Below the pieces are notes generated by a model. The model ran no database searches and was not told where the DNA came from. It saw nothing but the letters and a program-made list of their open reading frames with translations. 64,000 bases of DNA from Prostheceraeus crozeri (taxonomy: Eukaryota; Platyhelminthes; Polycladida; Euryleptidae): assembly GCA_907163375.1 (NCBI GenBank), contig CAJQUW010013668.1, forward strand, positions 5,001 to 69,000. The letters are read 5' to 3'. Within the stretch, counting starts at the first letter, position 1. The number at the start of each line of letters is the position of its first letter. The position numbers and the translations under genes were made by a program. Below, in pieces: positions 38,049 to 50,566 of this stretch.

Positions 38049-38906
38049 CAGGGGTCTCCAAAGTACGGCCCGCGGGCCGGATGCGGCCCGCGAGGGGTTT
38101 TAATCCGGCCCGCCGAGCTCTCCTTCAAAATTATAAAACAAATGTCGAAAGACAGGCCTTGCCAAAATATTTGAAAGTCAGTTAGCAAGAAGCTGCTTTA
38201 CTCATTTTTCATGATGTGACAAATATAGACAGGAAGCTGCCACTCCATTTCCAAACTTGTTTGCTCAAGATGTCATTTTAGCTTTGAAACGACAGTTTGA
38301 ATAACGTTTCTCTGATCTTGACACATATTCTTCAGAAATAAGACTTTTTGAAAATCCATTTGACTCTGTTATTGGAGACTTACCGTCTGAGTTACAAATG
38401 GAAGTTATAGATTTGCAATCCAATGACATCCTGAAGGACAAATATAAAGAATGAAATTTAACTGAATTCTACAAATGCCTTCCATCTGACCAATTTGTTT
38501 ATTTAAGGAAGTTTGCCTGTGAATTCATTTCAGTTTTTGGCACTACATATTTCTGTGAGAAGACTTTTTCAAAGATGAAATACACAAAATCCTGCTACAG
38601 ATCACAGTTGTCTGATGAACATTTGAATGCTTTGCTTGTTGTTGGAACCTCAGTTGGACAAAATTTTGTCAGAAATGAAACAATTTCATATTTCCCCTAT
38701 TGATCGAAGTTAAAAAACATGCTAAATGTTGCTGATATTATATGCATTGTAATTATGTACTGAATAAATAACATTTTTTAATTATTAATTCACTGTTTAT
38801 ATACATTGCATGTATTTTGGTAAAATAAATAATTTAGAACCTTGGCCCGCGAAGCTTTAAAAATTCAGCAATGTGGCCCTCCGCTGGAAAACTTTGGAGA
38901 CCCCTG
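38049..38906 (+). mobile_element. Internally deleted hAT transposon with perfect 8-bp target duplication
   Basis: 858 bases. The left end CAGGGGTCTCCAAAGT and right end (reversed) CAGGGGTCTCCAAAGTTTT match. GTTTAAAT flanks both sides (38,041-38,048; 38,907-38,914). GC-rich GGCCCGC repeats lie at both ends. The interior encodes the C-terminal part of a hAT transposase: FENPFDSVIGDLPSELQMEV, then VFGTTYFCEKTFSKMKYTKS and YRSQLSDEHLNALL (the dimerisation region), with two internal stop codons. Related to GTF2IRD2/ZBED-like hAT proteins. Confidence 0.9.
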
Positions 38907-39390
38907 GTTTAAATCATGTAAATGTTCCTTCCAGTCAATCGCAAAGTCCTGCTACACCAATGAACATTGAAAAATTGACTGCAGTGATTCTTTAACTTTG
39001 CAAACGAATGTCTGTCTTCAAAATTATGCCTATAGGCGCACGAGTTTGCGTGGCGGAAGCCTTGGCAGAAACTTTGTTCAGAGTTCGTTCTGAAAACACT
39101 GTAAATGCATGGACCACACCTTTTTTTACGTTTTTCTGCTTACGCAGACCATCTAAGCCTTCAATCTGACTTCCTCTGTAAAGAGACGAACTGAGTCAAT
39201 TATCCCCTTTCGGACGCCACCATTGACCTCAGAAGGCGCAGGACGCCGTAGGTCCGTCGTGGTTTTTACAATAAATCTTTTAACGAATACAGACCGGTAA
39301 TTTTCTGTTTTCTCGGGAACTTTCAGTCAAAATGACTTTCATAAGACAACGTGCAGTATCCCAGAGATTGGTCAATTACGTGAGTCTTTT

Positions 39391-41880
39391 ATGTCAAATA
39401 GTAATGACGATTTCCTCTCTTCTCTTGATGCGGTGAATACTTCTGAACCTCAAGATCAGAAACGCCATCAAAAAAACTCAAAAGTTTCAGATAGTGTGAA
39501 TTGTGAGCACATAAAGAAAATAGTCTATTCGAAAATTGCCACCGGTGACATAAAAGCTGCAGTTAGGGCCTTGATATCTGACGATGGTTTCGCGCCTGAT
39601 AATACAGAAACACTAAATTCTCCATGCAAAACACTCACCATCTCCAACCGATCTTGAAGTACCCGATCCTCCATCCTTGCTTGATTTACCCACAATTGCT
39701 TCTGAATCTGATACTGCAGCTGTGCTGAGTTCATTTCCCACAGGAGCATCAGCACGAATTGATGGTCTCAGAGTTCGTCATCTTCCTGACATCACAAGCC
39801 GAAAACTGGTGCCTTTGGAGAGAGATTAAAGCATGAAGTAATCTCATTAGTTAACTTTATTCTTAGAGGAGAAGTTCCAGAACAAATTATTCCATTTCTT
39901 CACGGAGTTCGTCTTATAGCTCGATCAAAAAAAGGACGGCAGAGTAAGACCTATCACGATTGTTAATAGCATCAGGAATCTGGCTACAAATATAACACTT
40001 CGTAGAGAAGCTGATAGTCTCGAAAGGAACATAGCCCTATGCAAATGAGATTTGGAACTAAAGGTGGTTGGATGCAGCCGTCCATGCAGTTCGTCAATAC
40101 ACGACGAATGAGATTCCTAGGGATCGAGTGCTTCTGATGATAGACATTAAAAATGCCTTAAATTTAATAAGGAGGGGCATTTCTTTCAGAAGCTCGTGTT
40201 CGATTGCCGCAACAAGCGTATTCTGTTGATTCCCATTTATTCTTTGTATAACAAATCTACCATAACATCTTCAACGTGAAAACAACATGTAGATCCTGCA
40301 GGTCCTGCACTTTTTTCTATCGGTTTCGACTCTATCACAAGACATTTCATCTTAACTACATGCATCTTGTTGGTATCTTGATGATGCGACCATTGCTGGA
40401 TGGCGCCCCAGATACTGTCTTAGCTGATTTGGAGATGATGACACCACTCTTTAGAAAGATTGGATTAGAATTGAACGAATCCAAATGTCAAATGCTTCTG
40501 CTACCCCGTACTTCGACTCCGAAAACTTCACTTCATCAACGTTTTCGTGAATGTACGTATTCCCGATATTCGCATTGAAAATATAATATGACATTACTTG
40601 GGGCACCTATCTTGCCGTCGGCGACAGCACTTGTTATTGCGATGAAGAGAGGCCAAATACTGTGACTTATAGAAACATTAGATTTCAATGATTCGTACAC
40701 AGCTTTTGCAAATTTGGCTTCCGCACGCAGCTTGAGGAATTGTTTTACTGTTCCCAAAGTGTTGTATATACTGTGGAGCATCTCCATTCATAAAGACTCA
40801 GATTCCATTTATTCAATTGATTCCCTTATCATCCAATCAGTCAGAAAGATAACAAATGTGAATTTGACTGGAAATAATTTGATTCAACCTGTGCTTTCGG
40901 TGAAAATAGGTGGAATTAGTATCCGTCATCTGCGTGATATTTATGGACCGGCATACTTTTCATCTTTCTTTACCACTGCCGACTTGGCAAAATCTAATTA
41001 CATTCACAATATTTCGGATCCACCAATTTCGGAGGAGGAATCTGAGATAATCGGTCATTCGACCTCTACTGACGTCGCCAACATCAACTGCGGGCTTCCT
41101 CTATACCTAAGCGAGAATTATTCGGAACCCAGAAGGCTTGGGACAAAATTCTTCAGCAGTCACAGCAGGAGCACCTGTTAAATCAAGCCAATCAAATTGA
41201 CTTTTATCGATAGCATTCTCAGAGTCTAGTGCCTGGTTAATGGCCTTCCTTTTTATCATCACTGAGAATGGGAACAAGCCTTAACAACACTACATTTCGA
41301 ATTGCCATTCCCCAACGGGTTGGAGCGGATGTGTGCGAGCCATAGAAATGTCGTTGTAATAGACAAATTGACAATTTAGCTCTGCATCCATTGTCATGCA
41401 GATATAATTTCGGTAGTTCTCCGGGTCACAGCAATGTCAGCGACATACATCGCAGTCTGAATACTGCAGGTGTTCCCACAAATCTGGAACCTGTTGGTCT
41501 TCATCGCAGTGATGGTCGTCGTCTAGATAGAATGTCTATTTTCCTTTTCATAATGACAGATCGTTGGTGTGGGATTTCAACTGTACAGATACGTACGGAA
41601 AGTCCAACATAATCGATTCAGCGCTAACAGGAGGAGCTGTAGCCAGCAATACCGAAGAAGCTAATTGAGACAAAATATTCCGAGCTATCAAACCAGTGCC
41701 TCTTCCAACCAATTGCAATTTCCAAACCATCTCTAGGATCCGGCGTGTATGGAAAATCAACACTTTTCATGCACGAGCTTGGTCGTAGGATGTCTGAGGC
41801 AACTGATGATTCGCGTGAGCATTTTTGGCTCTGACAGCGAATAAGTCTCGCAGTCATTCGCGGAAATGCCTCAAACATTT
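39391..41880 (+). mobile_element. Eroded reverse-transcriptase element (non-LTR type)
   Basis: Rightward remains about 2.5 kb long, with many frame changes. In order: KIATGDIKAAVRALISDDGF and a pre-RT region; GASARIDGLRVRHLPDITSR; PFLHGVRLIARSKK with R.ITIVNSIRNLATNITLRR (RT motifs 1-2); a QQGDPLGPALFS-like block; YLDD-region remains near 40,380 followed by LELNESKCQML; a thumb-like block (LRNCFTVPKVLYIL, GGISIRHLRD); and a C-terminal GLHRSDGRRLDRMSIFLF block. There is no integrase and no LTR. Exact clade not resolved. Confidence 0.7.
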
Positions 41881-42737
41881 CAATGAATGGTCAGCTGTCT
41901 GCTTTATAATTCCTTTCTATCGGTCTCCTGTTGCTTTATAATATCCATTTTTAATTTCCTTAAATATGATGAGCATTGTCCTTTTCTATTTCCAATACAA
42001 GCATCTGTGGTCGATACAGCATGTTAGACGCCTGTTTTGAGCGTGTATGCGGCAGTTTTTGGAATCTATGGTAGCAGTATATTAACACGTCTTAAGATTT
42101 CCATTTTTGCCAGTTATTGGGCGAAAGCTGATCAACTTCAATGGTTGCCACGAGAAAGCTCGAGTGAGTTGTTTTAAGGACTGATTAATCCATTGGTTGC
42201 AACAGCATTGCATTAATACACTTGCGCATTGGAGAACGCCATCAGTCCTCATCTGGACTACTTCAGTAAATACAGTAATTTCAATAGGATTATATTCTAT
42301 TATAAATGGCTGCTGCGATGACTTTCATCCTCGTATGAGAATTTACTTTTAACTTTTCCTGACTGAAATATTCACCTGCATATTTGACTTAAATGTAAGT
42401 ATCGCTGTTGCTTGTCATTTTTAATAAACGTTTCACTCATGGAAATGCGCGTGTGAAGTTGGAGGGACCACCCAGCGGAACCATCATTTATTGCAGTGAG
42501 ATTCTATTCGAAACAACTTCTACTTTATCAATTTTAGTTCCCTGATCACGAATCTGGGCTCAGGTTCCACAAATCCGAGAGATTCAAGATCAATTAAAGA
42601 TAAATGTAAAAGTGGTTGCGCTGTGACGTTCCACTAACTTCACGCCATGGATAGACGTCTATATTTGACATACCATGTGACATCGATATAGACATCCGTA
42701 TTTTTCATAAAGATTGCAGAGTGCCAGTTCCTCTGAG

Positions 42738-43065
42738 CACATAATAGAAAGATGTCCTCAGGTTTGTCTACGGCTGTTAAGTTATTTTCGTGCTTAATTT
42801 GTTTAAGTCTGAGGACATCTTTCTATTCTACACCCAGGCGAACTTGCACTCTGCAATCATTAGCCGCACGACAAAGCCAGGATAAACAAACGTAAAGCAG
42901 CTGTTGAGCAGTCCTTCAGCTTTCTCAACCATCATAGATATTTTAAACTAGTTTAGGCCATTCCGAGCCGTACTGACGAGCCATTGTAGGGCGAAATGTA
43001 GTCTCTACGACTGTCAAGGAATTTTCGTACTTAATTTGTTCAAGTCTGCGGACATCTTTCTATCC
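42738..43065. repeat. Small foldback with a second half-copy
   Basis: AATAGAAAGATGTCCTCAG at about 42,745 is inverted as CTGAGGACATCTTTCTATT at about 42,806. The right half recurs at 43,020-43,063 (TTCGTACTTAATTTGTTCAA and GGACATCTTTCTAT). MITE-like. Confidence 0.65.
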
Positions 43066-43524
43066 CCATTTTTGAATAGAATTTAAGCCTGACCAATATC
43101 GTAAATATCTATCCACAGACATATTCTATACTAAAGCAGGACAGTATTACTCCTAATTGGCATAGATTATGCTCCTTCAGTCCATTGGAGATTATCTCTT
43201 CGCGGTCAAAATCTGATTAACAGGTCAAATAAAGCGATATGATATCCACATCATCTTCACGGAGACAAATAAAGTCACTTACGCAACTCGTGCATGCAAA
43301 GATATCCATCTTAAATGCATTATGCTCGATCAGCAAATTATCCCCTCGCCATTCGAGCTCGTGCAAAGACATGTTGATCTCAAAAATGCAATAATGGATA
43401 CTTCACTAGTTGCGTTAACAAATGTTAACCATCTGATAATAAAGAAATTATTATAAATCTACTTAATTATTAATGATCAGTAGTATGTTTTAGATTAACT
43501 TTGAATGATGGAACTGTAATGCAG

Positions 43525-43664
43525 AAAGTACGCGTGAAAACTGACGTCACCTGGACTGCCCTCCATCCAATTTTCGATTTTGATACGGATCAAGACATCC
43601 ACGTCCTTTGCGATGCAGTTGCACGGGAGCCATGGTCGAGGGAGATGTTCGAACGTCTTAAATT
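43525..43664 (+). CDS. PEP-synthase-like host gene, fourth recognised exon
   Basis: 140 bases after AATGCAG, phase 0 in, phase 2 out (TT|GTGAGA). It encodes KVRVKTDVTWTALHPIFDFD, then VLCDAVAREPWSREMFERLK. This fits the family segment WTA...FDFDTD.....LC.A.AREKWSREYFERLK. The join to the next exon restores the frame. Confidence 0.75.
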
Positions 43665-43723
43665 GTGAGATGATGCGATTTCCATGTTTGCCTTGTCGCA
43701 GAGAATTCGATTCATCTTTTCAG

Positions 43724-43833
43724 AGCTCATCAAACACATTATGAGCAATTTGGAGAAATGACCGGAACAGTCTATGTAGAGAAATTCGGCGACTTTGAAG
43801 TGAAAGTTCAGGGGATCCGGGATCACTCTTACG
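43724..43833 (+). CDS. PEP-synthase-like host gene, fifth recognised exon
   Basis: 110 bases after CTTTTCAG, phase 2 in, phase 1 out (TAC G|GTGAGG). It encodes AHQTHYEQFGEMTGTVYVEK and FEVKVQGIRDHSYG. HYEQFGEMTGTV and the G-x-RDHS(F/Y)G motif are strongly conserved in the family. No later exon could be recognised to 49 kb, so the rest lies further on, or the gene is incomplete. Confidence 0.78.
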
Positions 43834-44214
43834 GTGAGGATAAATAATCAGAGATCCAGTAGATTTACGTTCAAGCATTCTTAGAGCAAATTTATTCAAA
43901 CTTGAACAAATATAAATCCGTTTTATGCTACTAGGTTGGTACATTTTAATCAGCTTTTATCCTCGCAGACTAAAGGGTTCCAGTGTTCTCCTGAGTCATT
44001 TCTATGTTCTTCAGTGGTCTCTGCTCCTATTATCATTTCTCACAGAGACTGTTCATGTGCTATTTCATTTCAGCTGAGTTACTGAGGACATCGTACAGTT
44101 GACAGCCAACAGGGTCTGTTGAGGTCACCTCGCATCAGAATGCAGAATTTTCTCTCTAAATATACGTTGATTATACAGGGCGCGGCATAAAAAATGTGAC
44201 TAAATTTTGATGTA

Positions 44215-44600
44215 GCATGACTTTCTAGTTATCCAACAGAAATTGGGAGCCAATGCACATCTCTATTACCATATTCAGCATTGCTATGATTGCATTTGAG
44301 TGAGCTGAATCTTGATGGAGAGCAGGAACTCTACATTTGAATGTTATCAGCATGCATTTGCGCATGCATTCCTTGCTGTTTATCCAGTGGTGTGATATCC
44401 AATGTACAAAGCATGAATATAACCGGCCAAAACATTGACCCTTGAGGAATTCCGCACTCCTAGGGAGTTCACTGGATGAGGCATTGGGGAAACACGAATT
44501 GGTGAGAAAAGAGGTGAACCAATCGAGTGCTTGATCGCATAGCATAAACGATATAGATAGACACTTTAGCACTGGGTTGGAAGCTTTTCCTAGTGCGGGA
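44215..44600 (-). mobile_element. LINE reverse-transcriptase fragment
   Basis: Leftward remains with ALDWFTSFLTN (RT motif preceding the VPQGS loop), a degraded GQCFGRLYSCFVHWISHHW stretch where VPQGSVLGPILF is expected, H-A-Y-A-D-like remains, and SAHSNAIIAMLNMVIEMC. CR1/L2-like in style. Truncated on both sides. Confidence 0.65.
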
Positions 44601-44799
44601 AATACCAGTGCCAAAGACAGGTAAATACCGTGCTGATAAAAACTATAGGAATGGAAAACTGGTCAAAACTACTAAATGTTTTATGACTGCTGGAATGAAA
44701 TTCAGCAGATATACCAGCATAACTACATGCACCGTATATACGGTAGGTATACATGTATTTGTAAAACGTGGGCAATCTTTTGATTTAGACTATTAGGTG

Positions 44800-47700
44800 T
44801 AAATCTACAACCTATAGATTTTTCTCGTATCTGAGCCACACGAAAACGTTTTGAAATCCTTATTTACTTGATTGATTCATTATCAAACACAAAATACATG
44901 ATGAAACATATTCAGGTATAAGCATCACATTGGTTTACATAATCAATTGTTTATTTAAGATTTATGTAAGTACTGTATAATTTACATGCATGTTGTAAGT
45001 ATCAGTGGCGTCTTCTCCGTACCTGCGAGGCCTTCGGCGCATCCTCAGAAACCATTTTCCAACAATTATAAAAATGAAAAGTGTCATCATTCATTTAAAT
45101 TCGATAGCTTCTCGTGATGGCTGTGCACAGCTTTCTGTCTCAAAATCAGGCGCTCAATCTCAGAGTGAACAGTTTTGCAGCACGTGCTTGAATCACAGCT
45201 GTTTTCTTCGAACAATTAGACACACAAGCTAGTCGTGTGCTCAGACGGAGCACTGATGTTCAGACAGCGAAAGAGAGTTGTGTGCGTGTGAGGCAGTAAG
45301 CACCCGCGCCAATATTGGCTTTGCCGATAGACAAAATGCTTTGCCTTCTCCAATTTTTGCAATGAAATTCTCTGCAATTCTTGATCGAGGCGCGGTATCT
45401 AAATACAGTATAGTAAGGGAAGCGCAACCCAATTGTTCCTGCCTTCGTTTAATGTGAGAGAGGCCACTGCGTCAACAGTAGCAGATGGCTGACGTCAGAC
45501 AAGACTGTGATCAGATGATGAGCGTTCTCCAATGAATGCAGAGTAATGCATCTGACTCAAACCCCCAGATTCGGTAGAATTCCATAATTTGTTTTTACGT
45601 GATTGATGTGACGCTAGGTTTAGTACTGCAGATGAGATCATAACAACGCTTTTCGTCCGAAGCGAATATACTGAAAAGATGACAGTCATCAGGAAAGGTA
45701 GGCCAACACCTGATATAAAATTGAAAGTACTTACAGAGAAAGAAATAAAAAATATACAAGACATTTTAATGCATCAAAATTTCAAGTATGTGAGTAGCTG
45801 ACCGGCCGTGAGAAACACAAGAAACTGTTGACCTTGCCTCCTTTTTTCTCGAGAAAATGTGGTCTGGACAGAGAGGGGATATAGTGGTCTCAGCTCCTTG
45901 AGTAAGGCGGTTAAGCGACATGAGCAATCACTTCTCATGTGAACTTTCACTTGACCCTAAAAAATGTTCGGGAAATTGTTATTAGAAATTCAGCTTTTAT
46001 GAAAATTAATGTTGTAACATAAAAGTGTTTGGCATAGAAATAGTATTCCAATGCCGAGTGAAGGCCTATGGTCAGGGAGCACCCGACGCCAGTGGTAAGT
46101 ATGCTCTTTTTACTCAAGCATCTCTTTTGTTTGTATTAAGTGATGTGTTTTACTGTGTATCACATTTATGCATTTAGGCGTATGTAATTATCTGAGCACA
46201 ATTATACACATTCCTAATAGCTTATAACACTCAAAAATTAAGGTAGTCAATATTGCAATAAGTCATTGTTCTGTCTGTTCTTATGTATGGCAAAATTTGT
46301 TGACATTGTCTATGTCTTGATATCCCGTTAGATCGCCCACCCGCGTAACGAATTCGTAACGAAGCTGGGTAGCGGGAAAACTTCGTGAAGCATGAAATGA
46401 CTTGAGACGCATTCTGTGCTCACTAGGGCTACTTCCTTCGAAAGCAGGTTGACACTGAAGTGGTTTTAGACCATTTTAAAACAAAAAAATTGGTCGGGCA
46501 GAGGTCGGAATTATAATGGGATAACGGTGGTCGCCGGAAGATATATGTATTGAGTTCGGGCACCCGGCTATTGCTGTACACACGAAGCATTCCCGTCCAC
46601 ATAAAATTTTCAGTTATTATTTGAATACCAACTGAACATTTTGAGAAAATATGCATTTCTCTCTACAATTTGTACATTTTCAGGAATATGCTGCAAGCGG
46701 TAATTTAATTAGCCGTGGCTTGTACCCATTGTCGTTGCTAAATGATTGAAATGCTGCAATTAAATCAAGAATTACTATTACAAAATTTCCGCTGTTTTTC
46801 AGTCCTTTTACATCATGTCACAGATAAATGGCATCTCACATTGTGGTCTCATCACAGTGGTGCGACAGACGCTTTGTAGAGCTGCAAAAGGATGCGGTTC
46901 ATATGAATGTTTGGTGTTAATTCTTCGCATAATTTGTAGCCGAACCTAAAATTTTCCGCAATTCTGAATCATTGCCAATTTAGGCAATATAACCGCTGAC
47001 CGAAGCACTTCTTGGCTAGGACACTCAATCTTATCAAGGAGTTGCATTGGCTTGAACCGGAATTGCATAATCATCGATGGGAACATCAACCTTCCACATT
47101 GTGGAAATCAATGCCTTCAACTACAAATGATTTTTGTCGTGCTTGAGTAATCAAAATCCGAGATATTATGCCATTATAATTTATTCTTTAGTGCCGGCTA
47201 ATGTTTTCTCGATCAATTCCAAGCTCTAAAGTCGTGTGAAAATTGTCAAAATAGATTTCTTTTGTGTAATACAATTAAATCAGCTGTGACAGTTCGAATT
47301 CAATTACTTTGGTCATTAAAAAAAAAGTAGATAAATAATATAATTGATAAAAGTGGCAATTTTTGTCAAAAAATTGATGTTTTTTGATACAACGCAAAAC
47401 ATCTAAATAATTGGAAACTTCGTAGATCTGTTTTTCTCTCATTCATCAAAAATTATTCAAAATTGTAGCATAGTTTGTTACACAGCTTTTCTCTGCGGCA
47501 TCTGCTCAAGTACACTTGTTCGTTTCCTGGAATCTAATTCTTTAGCCGCCGAGGTTGAATTCCCGTGGCGAGGTAGAATTTGATCATGAATATTGATGAA
47601 CCTCTTCTCAATAGTCTTGCTCACAGAAAAGGTACTTACTCTATAGTCTTGCTTTTCTCTGTAACCCTCAGTTCAACAAAGTAATACCCAAAGATAGAAT

Positions 47701-49025
47701 TACCCTTCCACAAAAATATAATGTTTTAGTGATGTAGGTGAATATACTTGCATCGTTGCATCTCAACACTGCTGAAGCATTGCCTAAATGCTAATTCATT
47801 CATGAGTGGGCTATCGATGAAAAGCCTACATGATAAAACCAGAATAAAACTCTATCTGGTTATTTAAAATAATTTTGTTTAAACATATTCGGTTCCTCGG
47901 AGATACGAATTTAGGCAGACCACCGTTTTGTCGAGAGCAAGCATGCAGACCTGGAATCAAGTATTATTCGACTGAGATTTATTGCTGTATTTTCATCAAT
48001 TGTCCGCTGTCACTTACTCCTTGGCGAATGTGAATGAATGCAAGTCATAAGTGGAAAGCAGATTTTTTCAATTCGGTGAGATTGATTCCTATATTGTCAT
48101 CCACTATCTGCTGTCACTTACTCCTTGATAAATGTGTGACAGCATCAGTAAGTTACCTGTATGTCAAGTGTACAAAGTAGCACTCAGTATGGTTTGTGCT
48201 TGAGGTAGGCTATAGCATCTAATCAAGTGAGCTTTGTCTGTGCAAATTGTTGATAGCCGGTTCTAGATGAATAAGTGTTCTCCATTTCGTTCTAAACTTC
48301 CCACTTATTGCATGGAACTAGTTAGTGAGACTAATAGGAACCGCCTGAAAATGATTGTCTTCCAAAAGAGTATTTTCATCAGGAGAATGAGTGTTTCTCC
48401 TATTCTTATTTTTCCTAGTTCATCAGTCTAGTCCAAACGCGCTCTACAAGTTTATTTTAATAGTCATTGTGTGATCCTTCAGTGGTGATACTTGCATATT
48501 TTCACACAAGGTGAATATTCATAATTGCTGAGTTTTCATGCTCTTCTCTCAAGCAGCTGCTTGAGTGGATAATATAGGCCTTACTAGCTGTAGCTCTGCA
48601 TAAATCTTGACTATTTGATTGTGATCACGCTTTGAACTGTCACGATGACATTCAGAATAGTTGCAAGTGTGATTGAGTAGGCCAAGTATTAGTAGTCATC
48701 TTTGTAATATCTTTGTAAATAAAAAATTGTAAGTGGACACATAAGTAACTTGCGGTACCCACGCCTAACGCAAATTAGCATAGAATCTGCAACTATTAAG
48801 GCCTATCTTTTATTTAGCCTAATCGAAGTCTATAGGTTTATCACTCGTTACTCATCTGGCATGTGCATGATTGCAATTTCCATTTTATAAAATAATAGCG
48901 TGCAACCGAGATAGTAAAAAGGATGGAACTTAAAAGCCGGTTATCGAGAATTTTTCGGGATCTGACCGGTGTGGTAATTCCAACCAAAAAAATTACATGG
49001 AAATAGACAGTTACCCACAGTGAAG
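44800..49025. other. No recognised gene
   Basis: AT-rich sequence with short unsupported open frames. The only items of note are a GTTAGATCGCCC-type element end at 46,328 and an approximately 100-base imperfect tandem duplication at 47,975/48,078 around CTGTCACTTACTCCTTG. Confidence 0.4.
46328..46385 (+). repeat. Diverged head of the hairpin-rich retroposon
   Basis: CCCGTTAGATCGCCC followed by CCGCGTAACGAATTCG and a GTAGCGGG block parallels the start of the elements at 56,168 (reversed) and 59,111. No poly(A) tail is obvious, so it is truncated or more diverged. Confidence 0.5.
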
Positions 49026-49029
49026 TTAT

Positions 49030-49570
49030 CCGCACGCAACGTTGCGTGGAAATAAGTTGTAGACGCGTTTGTTCCGACGCCAAATTGGTTGGGAAGACCT
49101 TAACTAAATACTGATAATTAAGATACATGGTCAATTATGCATATTTTCATGTTTTTGTGATTACCTATTCATTGATAATGGGACTTTAGACTTTTCTATT
49201 AAATTTATCTACAGTGTAGTATAAATTGAGTGCTTTGTTAAAGAAAACGATCGTTATTCCAACGTAGCGTGCGAATTCCCTCACTATTGGTAATTTTTAT
49301 CCGCACGCAACGTTGCGTGGAAATAAGTTGTAGACGCGTTTGTTCCGACGCCAAATTGGTTGGAAAGACCTTAACTAAATACTGATAATTAAGATATATG
49401 GTCAATTATGCATATTTTCATGTTTTTGTGATTACCTATTCATTGATAATGGGACTTCAGACTTTTCGATTAAATTCATCTACAGTGTAGTATAAATTGA
49501 GTGCTTTGTTAACGAAAACGATCGTTATTCCAACGTAGCGTGCGAATTCCCTCACTATTGGTAATTGGCT
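49030..49570. repeat. Direct tandem duplication of a 271-base unit
   Basis: Two copies beginning CCGCACGCAACGTTGCGTGG (49,030 and 49,301), about 98% alike by eye. The unit opens with a GC-rich palindrome centred on AACGTT. Just outside the left palindrome arm as far as the window shows. Confidence 0.85.
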
Positions 49571-50566
49571 ATTCATACTTCATTTAGCGTCGGAAAACAC
49601 CTGGACGAATCCAATTGTAAAAGTTCATCATAAAGCCATCTGTTTCTTCGAAATATCTGAAAATGAAAATTCGCTGACATAAGTCATCCGTGTAAGGGTG
49701 TTTCCTTAATTTCATAGCAAATTTGGAAGTCCATCGCTGCAAGATTCGACAGGTTGACTTTTTTGACGAAAATCTCGCACGTTTTGAATTTTAGGATCAT
49801 AGCTCACACAAAAATTTGAATAATAAATAAGAACTGACTGTACAGTGATATTTTTCGTTTGACTTGCAATTTATCGTTGCATGCAATATCAGTAAATTTA
49901 GTATAATAGATCACAATTATCATAGATGACAAAATACTTTGTTCTGGTTGCTTAATGTTTAAAATGTGTTTTCTGTCAATGGCCATCTTTTGCAGCACAT
50001 TAATAATCTACAAGCTTAACTTTCTCAGAGTCTAGCGATGTAGGTTTAGTTGGCTAAGAAATTCATAAATTGAAAGAATGATGTAGGCCTGCGTAGGTTC
50101 TGTGTTATTGGATTACATTTTCAATTTAGGGATTCCTAGATACTTAAAGGATGCCATCAAATCAGATCATTTAGTAATATTAGGATTATTTCGCAGTCGC
50201 CTTTTATTAATTCTTTGGGCCACCGCTAGCTGAGCTCGAAGATTCTGGCCTATCTTCTAGTAAATATTCTATACCTATGTTCAGGATTCACCAAAAACTA
50301 ACTGAAATAGTTGGACGACAGCAATCAATTAACTGGAATCATCGTATGTCAGCAATCAACTAATTGGATTTTTTAATCACAATTTGATTAGATTAATTCT
50401 TGATTTTAATTTTCGACTTAGATAAAAACATGTGCTACACCTATTTAGGCTGCATAAATTGGCAGATTGTGCAAGTCGTAAACTTGCATACTGCCAATTT
50501 GGGCGGTGACTTTCTGCATGAAATACATGTTGCTACATTCTTAGTCGGAGTGACTATTCAAACTAG

